64,000 bases of DNA from the NCBI GenBank assembly GCA_045655245.1, contig JAZOOX010000014.1:1-64000 (forward strand), given 5' to 3'. A model generated the notes under the pieces. That model was not told where the DNA came from and searched no databases. It saw nothing but the letters and a program-made list of their open reading frames with translations. Position numbers and translations under genes: made by a program. The stretch's first letter is position 1, and each line of letters begins with the position of its first letter. This document shows, piece after piece, positions 23,857-31,664 of the stretch. The DNA comes from RGIG8785 sp045655245 (GTDB lineage: Bacteria > Bacillota > Clostridia > RGIG8785).

Positions 23857-24450
23857 ATGAAAAAGTATCTCGTAATTGCAACTGTATTGGTTGCTCTGGT
23901 AGCGTTGTTCAGCATCTCTGCTTCTGCTGCAGATATCGCTTTAGCTGATGTTCAGTATACTTCCAGTGCTACTGGTGTTACCATTAACCGTGTTGCTATC
24001 GGGCTGTCTGGAGCTCCGGTTCCTTCCGGCGACGGTTATTACACTGTTTTGGCATACACCGGTGCAGAAGATCCTTCTGCTGCAACGATTCTGTTTGTAG
24101 GTCAGGAAATTACTCCTATTACCAGCTTTAGTGTAAACCCCGCTTCGCTGAATAACAGACAGTTGTATGTAAAGTGTGGCGGTAGTGGTGTGGATCAAGC
24201 TGGAAACACAAATGCTACTTATGCTTTTTCCCTGGTTGCTTTTGACGAAAATGGAATGGCTTTGGATGTAAATAAGTATACCACAGCTGGTACCAAGAAA
24301 CTGGAAGTTACCGGTGCAGACTCCATCCTTCTGTATGGCGCAGAGATTAGAAATGAAGCTGACCCGGCATACGTTGGCTTTGAAGTTCCTGGTGGAGATT
24401 CCGACGGTACCTATGCTCACCGTGTATACAGACAGTTTGTTGAACTGTAA
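23857..24450 (+). CDS. Secreted protein of unknown function
   Basis: A 197-residue protein with a clear Sec signal peptide (M-K-K-Y, hydrophobic core, A-S-A cleavage near residue 24). The mature part is rich in Gly, Ser, Thr, Ala and beta-prone, with no domain I recognise. Strong RBS GGGAGGTAA behind a consensus promoter points to high expression. It stands directly before the S-layer homology gene and could be a cell-surface or exported partner of the peptide locus. Confidence 0.85.
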   Translation: MKKYLVIATVLVALVALFSISASAADIALADVQYTSSATGVTINRVAIGLSGAPVPSGDGYYTVLAYTGAEDPSAATILFVGQEITPITSFSVNPASLNNRQLYVKCGGSGVDQAGNTNATYAFSLVAFDENGMALDVNKYTTAGTKKLEVTGADSILLYGAEIRNEADPAYVGFEVPGGDSDGTYAHRVYRQFVEL

Positions 24451-24497
24451 TTTGTAGGAACTTTTTCAAAAAATATACCATAGAGGAGTGTGTTACC

Positions 24498-25928
24498 GTG
24501 TACAATCGATTGGTACGGGTAGTCGCACTGGCTCTCACAATTGTTTTGACGATGTCCGTTTCGGTTTTTGCTGAGACGGACATTTCTGACAATTACGCCA
24601 GTTCTTCTGCCGTTTATGCTGCTGCAAAAGATGTAATTGCCAACGCCAAGGATAAGGCTGCAACCATTGATATTTACTTAGACCGCGCGTCTACCTACCT
24701 TGCATCTAACCGTACCGCTTTGATCAAAGACGGTTTTGTACTGCCTGCCGATGCACCTGCTGCTTTGGCTGCTAACCGGAAGGCGGTAGTAGATCTGCTG
24801 GCTGCTGACGGAACAGATTACGAGGATTTAATTAAGACCTTGACCGTCCGTGTTCCTGCAAATTACTCGCTGGATTACGGCACCTTGGTTGTAGATCGTT
24901 CTACCATGGAATCCATTCGCGCTGAAGGGTTTTCCCACCTGGTTTTTGAAAATGATCTGTTTGCTGTTCGTCTGTCTATGGTAGACTATTTGTCCACCAT
25001 TCCCGAATCGGTTAAAACAGTTAAGATTTTTGCAGGCGAAACACGCACCGATGTACCTCAGTCTGTTTTAGACAAGGCGGGTTCTATGCCTATTTTGGTT
25101 TTCCGTGAATACCATGACGGTGTTCAGGTCAACAACAACTATTCCAAAAACGCTGTTGCCTTCATTGTAAAGAGTTCCATGTACAATGTCGCAGGGCGTT
25201 CTCCTTCGGAAAATATGTTCTTTAGGTATGACCTGAAGACGAACAGTGTTCATTTTGTTGTCAATTACGGTTATTCTGTTGCAACCGACACTGCTTCCTT
25301 TGGCGTCGAGGACGGCAACTACTTTATCTTCTTGCCCAAGGAAGCCGAAATGCTGAAGCCTGTCATCCCTGGCGGTAGCAGTAACAAGTCCGGATACGAA
25401 GATGTTTTGGACGAGCATTGGGCTTGTGAGTCCATTCGTAAACTTTCCGGCCGTGACGTTATCAGCGGCGTAGGCAATGGGATGTTTGAACCCGAGTCTT
25501 TTGTCACTCGGGAACAGTTTGCCAAGCTGTTGGCCGTCGGCTTTGATATGCCCGACGCAAGTGATGCGCCTTTCACCGATGTTCCTGCCGATGATTGGGC
25601 ACATCCCTTCATTTCCCGTGTTTATGCCAAGGGTGTAACCAAGGGAATTGGTGGAAACCTCTTTGGTTACGGTCAGCGAATCACCCGTCAGGATATGGCG
25701 GTTATGATTTACAAGGTCCTGTCTGAAAACGGTGGTCTGGACGATATTAATCGCGACAACTTCACCTTTGTTGACGATTCGTCGATTGCCGATTATGCCC
25801 GCGATGCCGTTTACGCAATGCGCGCAAAGGGGATTATCAACGGTAACCCTGACGGTACCTTCTGTCCCAACGATTTTGCCACCCGTGCACAGGCCGCAAC
25901 AATGCTTTGCTCGGCATTGGGGATTTGA
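24498..25928 (+). CDS. S-layer homology (SLH) domain surface protein
   Basis: A 476-residue exported protein: signal peptide to about residue 26 (V-F-A), a middle region of unknown fold (about 30-285), then three SLH domains, recognisable from V-L-D-E-H-W-A, F-T-D-V-P-A-D-D-W-A and the last A-K-G-I-I-N-G-N-P-D-G-T-F motif. SLH domains bind pyruvylated secondary wall polymer, so the middle part is displayed on the cell surface. GTG start at 24498 after GAGGAGTG. The PqqD-like gene begins 2 bp after its stop, so it is in the same operon. Confidence 0.9.
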   Translation: MYNRLVRVVALALTIVLTMSVSVFAETDISDNYASSSAVYAAAKDVIANAKDKAATIDIYLDRASTYLASNRTALIKDGFVLPADAPAALAANRKAVVDLLAADGTDYEDLIKTLTVRVPANYSLDYGTLVVDRSTMESIRAEGFSHLVFENDLFAVRLSMVDYLSTIPESVKTVKIFAGETRTDVPQSVLDKAGSMPILVFREYHDGVQVNNNYSKNAVAFIVKSSMYNVAGRSPSENMFFRYDLKTNSVHFVVNYGYSVATDTASFGVEDGNYFIFLPKEAEMLKPVIPGGSSNKSGYEDVLDEHWACESIRKLSGRDVISGVGNGMFEPESFVTREQFAKLLAVGFDMPDASDAPFTDVPADDWAHPFISRVYAKGVTKGIGGNLFGYGQRITRQDMAVMIYKVLSENGGLDDINRDNFTFVDDSSIADYARDAVYAMRAKGIINGNPDGTFCPNDFATRAQAATMLCSALGI

Positions 25929-25930
25929 GT

Positions 25931-26224
25931 ATGGCTTTAGCAGAATCGGTTGTCTTCAAAAAACACTCCGAACTGGTCGAGCGTGAGATTGAAGGAGAAA
26001 TCCTGGTTATCCCGATTATGGCCGGTGTCGGTGATGCGGATGCCAATATGTATTCTTTTAATAACCAGGGCGCGGCAATATGGGGTCTTATCGATGGCGA
26101 GACCTCGTTGGGTGAAATTGCAGACCGTCTTTGTGAAGAGTACGAGGTAACCCGCGACCGTGCGTTACAGGAAACAGTTGTGTTTCTGGAGGAACTTGCG
26201 GAACGGAACTTGATTTTACAGTAG
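25931..26224 (+). CDS. PqqD-like RiPP recognition protein
   Basis: A 97-residue winged-helix protein of the PqqD family (RiPP recognition element): N-N-Q-G-A-A-I-W-G-L-I-D-G-E-T-S-L-G-E-I-A is the typical core, followed by a helix with L-E-E-L-A-E-R-N-L-I. Such proteins bind the leader of a precursor peptide and present it to the maturase. ATG 25931 lies 2 bp behind the SLH gene; no strong RBS, so translation is probably coupled. The radical SAM gene follows after 40 bp. Confidence 0.9.
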   Translation: MALAESVVFKKHSELVEREIEGEILVIPIMAGVGDADANMYSFNNQGAAIWGLIDGETSLGEIADRLCEEYEVTRDRALQETVVFLEELAERNLILQ

Positions 26225-26264
26225 CGCAGTCCGAAAAGACGGAGATTTGAAATGAGGGATTTGA

Positions 26265-27377
26265 ATGGAGCAACGTCGTACACCGACTTCATTTGAATTT
26301 TTAAAAAAGAAAGCGGCGGATAAAACGCCGCTTTCTTTAAGTGTAGAGTTAACGGCGCGTTGCAACAACGATTGCCGACATTGTTATATCAATGTCCCCG
26401 CAGGGGATATCGCTGCCAAGGAAAAGGAACTCCCCCTTACCGAATGGGAAAGGATTGCCGATATGGCACGAGATGCAGGAGTGCTCTGGTGCCTGATTTC
26501 AGGCGGGGAACCCATGCTTCGCAGTGATTTTTTTGACCTTTACATGATGTTTAAACGTAAGGGGTTTTTGATCACTCTCTTTACCAATGCAACCTTAATG
26601 ACCGAAGAGGCAGTGGCGTTTTTCAAGCGGTATCCGCCCTATAAAATTGAGGTTTCGGTCTACGGCGTTACCGACGATACTTATTTTGCGGTCACAGGAA
26701 AACGTGGGTACTGTCAGCGGATGAAAGAGGGCATTGAACGGTTGCGTGCTGCGGGGCTATACACCTGCTTGAAAACCCCTTTGATTCGTTCGAATCAGCA
26801 GGAGGCAGAAGCAATTTACCAATACTGTCGGGAACGGTCTTCTGAACCATTTCGTTTTGATACCATTCTACACAACCGGGTGGACTTTGACGCCGACCGC
26901 AATCGCTCGATTGCTGAAGAACGGTTAACACATCAACAGGTACTGGACTTGGAAGGCTTACGTCCTGAACGGTTGGAAATTTTAAAAAATGCGTGTCTGA
27001 ACTCGCAACGTCAACTGCGTATCGACCCGGTCACGGGAGAACAACCGTTGTTTCGTTGTCGTGCGGGGGCGGAAAGCATCACGGTTGATCCTTATGGCAG
27101 AATGCGCCTTTGTGCTATGTTATCGGGTCCTGAATTCTTATATGATTTGAAGAAGGGCACCATTGATGAGGCCATGGGACCATTTCGGGATAGGATTTTG
27201 ACAATGCCCAACAAAAACCCCGCCTTTGAACGGTGCCGCGGCTGTCGGGCGTTGCCCCTTTGCAACTGGTGTCCCGGCCGTGCCCTTTTGGAGATGGGAA
27301 CAGTGGATGCCTTTATGCCAGAACTTTGCCGATTGGCAGAGAAACGCTTTGATGCTTTGACCAAGGAGGATGTGTAA
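26265..27377 (+). CDS. Radical SAM/SPASM peptide maturase
   Basis: A 370-residue enzyme. The radical SAM cluster motif C-x3-C-x2-C is C33, C37, C40 (A-R-C-N-N-D-C-R-H-C); S-G-G-E-P (79-83) binds SAM. The C-terminal SPASM domain supplies C265, C283, C324, C327, C333, C336 and C355 for auxiliary Fe-S clusters. Such PqqD-linked enzymes install thioether or C-C crosslinks in ribosomal peptides (sactipeptide or ranthipeptide type). RBS GAGGGA. Its stop overlaps the kinase ATG by one base. The expected substrate is the 53-aa peptide at 28290. Confidence 0.92.
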   Translation: MEQRRTPTSFEFLKKKAADKTPLSLSVELTARCNNDCRHCYINVPAGDIAAKEKELPLTEWERIADMARDAGVLWCLISGGEPMLRSDFFDLYMMFKRKGFLITLFTNATLMTEEAVAFFKRYPPYKIEVSVYGVTDDTYFAVTGKRGYCQRMKEGIERLRAAGLYTCLKTPLIRSNQQEAEAIYQYCRERSSEPFRFDTILHNRVDFDADRNRSIAEERLTHQQVLDLEGLRPERLEILKNACLNSQRQLRIDPVTGEQPLFRCRAGAESITVDPYGRMRLCAMLSGPEFLYDLKKGTIDEAMGPFRDRILTMPNKNPAFERCRGCRALPLCNWCPGRALLEMGTVDAFMPELCRLAEKRFDALTKEDV

Positions 27378-28252
27378 TGCGGGACGAAAAATGTTACGGG
27401 ATGTATGCCGCGGCGGGAATTACCTTTCGGCTGTTTTCCGAACGCCCTGTTACAACTTCCACTTTTGCACCCAAAATGGACAAGTTTGCCGTTGCCGAGA
27501 CGGGCGCCGAGGTGGTGGACGTCCATCACCATTTTACCATGCCCCAACGGCGGTTCGATACATCACCTGTGTACAACACCTCCCCCTGGACCATTTACCA
27601 GGAAGGGGAGACCTGGCACTATGTTTGGACCAATAAGCTGACCCGGACGGTGGAATACTACGCCGTTTTTACCGAGGAATACCATCAGGTACACATCTAC
27701 CACTACAACACCGATCTTTGGGATCGGGGGAATCACGTGGGACTGTTGATGCGCACCAATGATCAGGTGCTGTTTTTGCCCCTGCTTTGGCAGCGGGGTG
27801 GATTTGTGCTTCATTCCTCGGCGGTGGTTCAGGGGGATCGTGCCATTGTTTTGGTGGGGCATTCGGGCGCGGGGAAGAGTACTGCTACCAATCACTTTGG
27901 AAAAGATGCAGTGGTCATCAGCGAAGACCGCAATATTATTCTACCCGAGAATGACGCGTTTTACGTTTACGGTTCCTGGATTCATTATAACAACGATCGT
28001 ATCACCAATGACCGTAAGCGAGTAGATGCGTTGTACTTCATCAAAAAGGCCAACGAAACCCGTTTAGAACCTTTAAAACCCTTGACCGCAATACACGAAA
28101 CGCTGTCCCATGTCGCTCGTGGATACGCCAATGCCAAGGGCTGGAATGCCACCGTTGATGCAGTGGAAAAATTTATTCAAAAAAATTTATGTTTTTACTT
28201 GCATTTTGAAAAAGATGGTGGTATAATGAATTTACTAAATCGTCAAAATTGA
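27377..28252 (+). CDS. HprK-like P-loop kinase
   Basis: A 291-residue protein with an N-terminal region of unknown fold (1-135) and a kinase core like HPr kinase: L-H-S-S-A-V (145-150), P-loop G-H-S-G-A-G-K-S-T (161-169) and S-E-D-R-N (182-186). It lacks the HprK signature and its N-domain, so it is not the carbon-catabolite kinase. HprK homologues in some lasso-peptide clusters phosphorylate the C-terminal serine of the precursor; the precursor here also ends in serine. The 3' end contains the promoter for the precursor gene. Confidence 0.85.
   Translation: MRDEKCYGMYAAAGITFRLFSERPVTTSTFAPKMDKFAVAETGAEVVDVHHHFTMPQRRFDTSPVYNTSPWTIYQEGETWHYVWTNKLTRTVEYYAVFTEEYHQVHIYHYNTDLWDRGNHVGLLMRTNDQVLFLPLLWQRGGFVLHSSAVVQGDRAIVLVGHSGAGKSTATNHFGKDAVVISEDRNIILPENDAFYVYGSWIHYNNDRITNDRKRVDALYFIKKANETRLEPLKPLTAIHETLSHVARGYANAKGWNATVDAVEKFIQKNLCFYLHFEKDGGIMNLLNRQN
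28199..28227 (+). promoter_or_regulatory. Internal promoter for the precursor peptide gene
   Basis: TTGCAT (28199-28204), 17-bp spacer ending GGTGG, TATAAT (28222-28227), lying within the last 54 bases of the kinase gene. It gives the small peptide gene its own, presumably stronger, transcript with a leader of about 55 nt. Confidence 0.85.
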
Positions 28253-28289
28253 TTTAATAATGTAAAGTTTCATTGGGAGGTATATGAGA

Positions 28290-28451
28290 ATGAAAAAGGT
28301 ATGGGAAACTCCTGAAGTTGTAGCAGTAGTACATGGTAGCCCTGAAGAAGCTGTTTTGATGACTTGCTATGATGATTTGACTTGCGAATTCGATGCAGCC
28401 GAAAGCACTGGGGCTGAATTTCTGACTGTTGATCTGGCTGCTATCAGCTGA
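28290..28451 (+). CDS. Candidate RiPP precursor peptide, 53 aa
   Basis: Too short to be noticed by length alone. Begins M-K-K-V-W-E-T-P-E-V-V, the K-x-W-x-x-P-E/V pattern of leaders read by PqqD-type proteins. The core has two adjacent repeats T-C-Y-D-D-L and T-C-E-F-D-A, each Cys (C26, C32) followed by Asp at +3, suiting Cys-to-Asp thioether formation by the radical SAM enzyme. It is otherwise acidic and ends in serine (S53), a possible kinase target. RBS GGGAGG; ATG 28290 preferred to 28284 for spacing. Own promoter upstream and terminator downstream. Confidence 0.82.
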   Translation: MKKVWETPEVVAVVHGSPEEAVLMTCYDDLTCEFDAAESTGAEFLTVDLAAIS

Positions 28452-28484
28452 TTTTTACATTTTTCACAACCAAAAATGACAATT

Positions 28485-28514
28485 ACCAAGTTGTTGGGAT
28501 ACCGACAGCTTGGT
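28485..28514 (+). other. 13-bp hairpin after the precursor gene
   Basis: A 13-bp stem (two G-U pairs) with loop GATA pairs ACCAAG... with ...CTTGGT; the downstream tract is only moderately T-rich. It may stabilise the precursor mRNA or act as a weak terminator ahead of the stronger one at 28559. Confidence 0.6.
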
Positions 28515-28558
28515 TTGTTGTGTCTTTGAACAAACGAGCTGTATCGGAAATACGAAAG

Positions 28559-28592
28559 GCGGGGAAAGGGGACTTTCTCTGCTTTTTTTCTT
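28559..28592 (+). terminator. Terminator of the RiPP operon
   Basis: Ten-base stem GCGGGGAAAG/CTTTCTCTGC (two G-U pairs), loop GGGA, followed by seven T. The metY promoter starts at its end. Confidence 0.82.
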
Positions 28593-28619
28593 TACATTAA
28601 TAGGAGACTGTGGTACAAT
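28591..28619 (+). promoter_or_regulatory. Sigma-A promoter of metY
   Basis: TTTACA (28591-28596), 17-bp spacer ending TGTGG, TACAAT (28614-28619). Confidence 0.8.
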
Positions 28620-28674
28620 AAAGCCAATACCAAAAGGGGGTTGCCCCTGCTTATACCAAACGGAGGTGTCTCGA

Positions 28675-29940
28675 ATGAGAATTGAAACCAAGTGTATTCA
28701 AGAAGGATATGAGCCGAAAAACGGAGAACCGAGAATGCTCCCCATTTTTCAGAGCACGACCTATAAATACGACAGCGCCGAGCATTTAGGGAAACTTTTT
28801 GACTTAGAGGCTCCGGGGCATATGTATACCCGCATCTCCAATCCTACGGTGGATGCGGTTGAAAAGAAGATTGCCGCTTTGGAAGGCGGTATCGGTGCTC
28901 TTTGTACCTCGGGCGGTCAGGCAGCCAGCCTGATTTCGGTCATGAACATCTGTCGTGCAGGAGACCATATCATCAGTTCCTCTGCCATTTACGGCGGTAC
29001 CTTGAATCTTTTTGACGTGACCTTGCGGAAGTTTGGCATCGAGACTACTTTTATTCCCCCGGATGCAGACGAGGAGACTTTAGAAGCTGCCTTCCGTGAA
29101 AACACCAAGCTGGTCTTTGCTGAGAGTCTGTCCAACCCTTCTCTGGCGGTAGTGGACCTGGAACTCTTTTCCCGCATTGCCCATGCTCACGGGGTTCCGC
29201 TGATTATTGACAACACCTTCCCCACGGCGGTGAACTGCCGTCCCTTCGAGCACGGTGCTGACATTGTGATTCATTCTACTTCTAAGTACATGGATGGCCA
29301 TGGCGTTTCGTTGGGCGGTGTCATTATTGATTCGGGTAAATTCCAGTGGTCTCCCGAAAAGTTCCCTGACCTGGTTGAGCCGGACGAGTCCTACCACGGC
29401 GTTAGCTACGTTCGTGATTTTGGTGCGGCGGCGTACATTACCAAGGCCCGTGTCCAGCTAATGCGTGACCTGGCATCGTCCCCCTCGCCCTTTAACGCTT
29501 TTTTGCTGAATTTGGGGCTTGAGACCCTACCTTTACGGATGAAGCAGCATTGTGAAAATGCGATGAAGGTTGCCGCATTTTTGGATGCCGAGGACAAGGT
29601 GGCATGGGTTTGCCATCCCTCTTTAAAATCCCATCCCCAGTATGATTTGGCGCAAAAATACTTGAAGGACAGTGGTTGCGGCGTCATCTCCTTTGGTGTG
29701 AAAGGCGGACGGGAAGCTGCAATGAAACTGATGAACAGCCTACAACTTGCCAAGATTGTAGTCCACGTTGCAGATGCCCGTACTTGTGTACTCCATCCCG
29801 CATCTACCACCCATCGTCAGCTGACCGACCAACAGTTAGTCGAGTGTGGTGTGAAACCCGAAATGATCCGTCTGTCGGTGGGTATTGAGCATGCTGACGA
29901 CATCATTGATGACCTGAAGCAGGCGTTGGCAAGATTATGA
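28675..29940 (+). CDS. metY: O-acetylhomoserine sulfhydrylase
   Basis: A 421-residue Cys/Met-metabolism PLP enzyme. K204 in H-S-T-S-K-Y-M-D-G-H-G forms the Schiff base; Y-T-R-I-S-N-P-T binds the phosphate. It most likely makes homocysteine from O-acetylhomoserine and sulfide; methionine gamma-lyase or cystathionine lyase activity is possible in this fold. The long frame upstream crosses the promoter; ATG 28675 follows CGGAGGTG. Overlaps the RNA methyltransferase gene by 4 bp. Confidence 0.9.
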   Translation: MRIETKCIQEGYEPKNGEPRMLPIFQSTTYKYDSAEHLGKLFDLEAPGHMYTRISNPTVDAVEKKIAALEGGIGALCTSGGQAASLISVMNICRAGDHIISSSAIYGGTLNLFDVTLRKFGIETTFIPPDADEETLEAAFRENTKLVFAESLSNPSLAVVDLELFSRIAHAHGVPLIIDNTFPTAVNCRPFEHGADIVIHSTSKYMDGHGVSLGGVIIDSGKFQWSPEKFPDLVEPDESYHGVSYVRDFGAAAYITKARVQLMRDLASSPSPFNAFLLNLGLETLPLRMKQHCENAMKVAAFLDAEDKVAWVCHPSLKSHPQYDLAQKYLKDSGCGVISFGVKGGREAAMKLMNSLQLAKIVVHVADARTCVLHPASTTHRQLTDQQLVECGVKPEMIRLSVGIEHADDIIDDLKQALARL

Positions 29941-31067
29941 GCCGTTACGAGTTAGTGATTCCCACCCTTTTCGGTATTGAGGCGGTTGTCGCCCGTGAAG
30001 TGCGGGAATTGGGTTACGAGACCACCGAAGTTTCGGACGGTCGGGTCTGTTTTTTAGGGGACGACGAGGCGGTGGTGCGCGCCAACCTGGGCATTCGTGC
30101 AGGTGAGCGGGTTTTGATCAAGGTGGGGGAGTTTGAAGCCCGTACTTTTACAGAACTGTTTGACGGCTGCCGTGCATTGGACTGGCCACGGTTTATCCCC
30201 AAGCACGGGGCGTTCCCCGTGAAGGGGCACTCGGTGCGCTCGACTCTGTTCAGCGTTCCTGACTGCCAAAAGATTATTAAAAAGAGTGTTGCCGATTGTC
30301 TGGGTAGCCGGTACTCCCTGGGGCGGATGCCCGAGGATGGAGAGCTGTACCAGATTCAGTTTTCTATTTTAAAGGACAAGGTAACCTTGATGATTGATAC
30401 CAGCGGTGAGGGTTTGCATAAGCGGGGTTACCGCAGGGATTCGTCCAACCGCGCCCCCATCCGTGAGACCCTGGCGAGTGCCATGGTGCAGTTGTCCTTT
30501 TGGAATGAGCATCGGATCTTGCTGGACCCCTTTTGCGGGTCGGGGACCATCCCCATTGAGGCGGCAATGATCGCCAAGAACATGGCGCCCGGGTTGCGGC
30601 GCAACTTTGCGGCAGAGTCTTTTAGCTGGCTGGACCCCACCCTTTGGAAAGAAATCCGTGAAGAGTTTACAGATGCGGTGGTGGAAGCCAAAGATACCAT
30701 GATTTTTGCTTCGGACATCAACCCTGACTGTGTTCGTCTGACCATGAAAAATGCATCGGCGGCGCGGGTAGACCCCCTGGTTCGTGCAGGGGTGCGGGAC
30801 GTTCGTGATCTAAAGTTCCGCGACCCGCGGGGCATCATCATTACCAACCCGCCTTATGGTGAGCGGATGGGGGATGCCAAGGAGGCGAAAGAACTTTCTC
30901 GGGTGATGGGGCGTGTGTTCCCCACATTCCCCGATTGGTCTTATTACATTATTACGCCTGACGAGGACTTTGAAAAAGACTTTGGAAAAAAAGCGTCCAA
31001 AAAACGGAAACTTTACAATGGTATGATTCGGTGTCAGTACTACCAGTACTTTGCTCCGAAAAAATGA
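29937..31067 (+). CDS. THUMP-domain 23S rRNA methyltransferase (RlmL-type)
   Basis: A 376-residue protein: THUMP RNA-binding domain (about 1-160), then a Rossmann methyltransferase domain with D-P-F-C-G-S-G-T-I-P-I-E-A-A (SAM site) and the catalytic N-P-P-Y-G-E-R motif for guanine-N2 methylation. It resembles the N-terminal half of E. coli RlmL (m2G2445). ATG overlaps metY by 4 bp; the pairing with metY looks incidental. Confidence 0.9.
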   Translation: MSRYELVIPTLFGIEAVVAREVRELGYETTEVSDGRVCFLGDDEAVVRANLGIRAGERVLIKVGEFEARTFTELFDGCRALDWPRFIPKHGAFPVKGHSVRSTLFSVPDCQKIIKKSVADCLGSRYSLGRMPEDGELYQIQFSILKDKVTLMIDTSGEGLHKRGYRRDSSNRAPIRETLASAMVQLSFWNEHRILLDPFCGSGTIPIEAAMIAKNMAPGLRRNFAAESFSWLDPTLWKEIREEFTDAVVEAKDTMIFASDINPDCVRLTMKNASAARVDPLVRAGVRDVRDLKFRDPRGIIITNPPYGERMGDAKEAKELSRVMGRVFPTFPDWSYYIITPDEDFEKDFGKKASKKRKLYNGMIRCQYYQYFAPKK

Positions 31068-31075
31068 GAAAACGC

Positions 31076-31117
31076 GAGAGAAACTTCGAAATCACGAGGT
31101 TTCTCTTATTTTTTTGA
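31076..31117 (+). terminator. Terminator after the RNA methyltransferase
   Basis: Stem AGAGAAAC/GTTTCTCT with a larger, partly paired loop, followed by TATTTTTTT. Confidence 0.82.
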
Positions 31118-31120
31118 AAA

Positions 31121-31185
31121 TTTGACTTTGTTTGACTTTTGCGATTTTGTGACAGAATGGTATACTAAAGTCAAAGAAAGTCAAA
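31121..31185. promoter_or_regulatory. CtsR operators and promoter of the ctsR operon
   Basis: Two CtsR boxes in opposite orientation flank the promoter. The right box is AGTCAAA-gaa-AGTCAAA (31169-31185), a perfect tandem heptad; the left is its mirror TTTGACT-ttg-TTTGACT (31121-31137). Between them lies a likely promoter, TTGCGA (31139-31144), 16-bp spacer, TATACT (31161-31166). CtsR repression in the absence of heat stress is expected, an autoregulated circuit. Confidence 0.92.
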
Positions 31186-31204
31186 AACAAAAAGAGGTGG
31201 TCTG

Positions 31205-31654
31205 ATGAAAGTCAGCGATATCATTGAAAGGTTTTTAAAGGAACTGTTAGAGGAGAATGGCGGGACGGTAGAGATTTGCCGTAATGATCTGGCGACGCGA
31301 TTTCACTGTGTGCCCTCCCAGATCAACTATGTGATTGCCACGCGGTTTAAGAATGAGAACGGCTATGCTGTGGACAGCCGTCGGGGCGGCGGCGGGTCGG
31401 TACGGATTCGGCGGGTACAGCCTGCAGGCGGGAATGTGGTGATGCATCTGGTCAACCATATGGGGGATCGGGTGAGTTATCAAGAGATGGCTTATTTTCT
31501 GCAGGATCTGCTGTCTGCAGGAATTTTAAGTGAACGGGAGTGCAAACTGTTATTGGGAGCACTGTCCGACCGCGTACTCGGGGCCAACATCGAGCATCGG
31601 GAGCGTGTTCGTGCCGTTGCGTTAAAGAACGCCCTGGTGCATTTAATCAGTTGA
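31205..31654 (+). CDS. ctsR: Transcriptional repressor CtsR
   Basis: A 149-residue repressor of class III heat-shock genes. The winged HTH region shows F-H-C-V-P-S-Q-I-N-Y-V-I-A-T-R-F and the glycine-rich wing tip R-G-G-G-G-S, the thermosensor loop. CtsR dimers bind the tandem AGTCAAA boxes in its own promoter and are released on heat. RBS AAGAGGTGG. First gene of ctsR-mcsA-mcsB-clpC. Confidence 0.97.
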   Translation: MKVSDIIERFLKELLEENGGTVEICRNDLATRFHCVPSQINYVIATRFKNENGYAVDSRRGGGGSVRIRRVQPAGGNVVMHLVNHMGDRVSYQEMAYFLQDLLSAGILSERECKLLLGALSDRVLGANIEHRERVRAVALKNALVHLIS

Positions 31655-31664
31655 GGTGATAAAA

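Noticed and set aside
23857..24450. The 197-aa secreted protein as the RiPP precursor
   Set aside because: It has a Sec signal peptide, few cysteines and normal protein length; the 53-aa peptide fits a precursor better.
27377..28252. Classical HPr kinase/phosphorylase
   Set aside because: N-terminal HprK domain and the C-terminal HprK signature are absent, and the context is a peptide cluster.
21586..28592. Lasso peptide biosynthesis
   Set aside because: No asparagine-synthetase-like cyclase or transglutaminase-like protease is encoded; the radical SAM enzyme points to another class.
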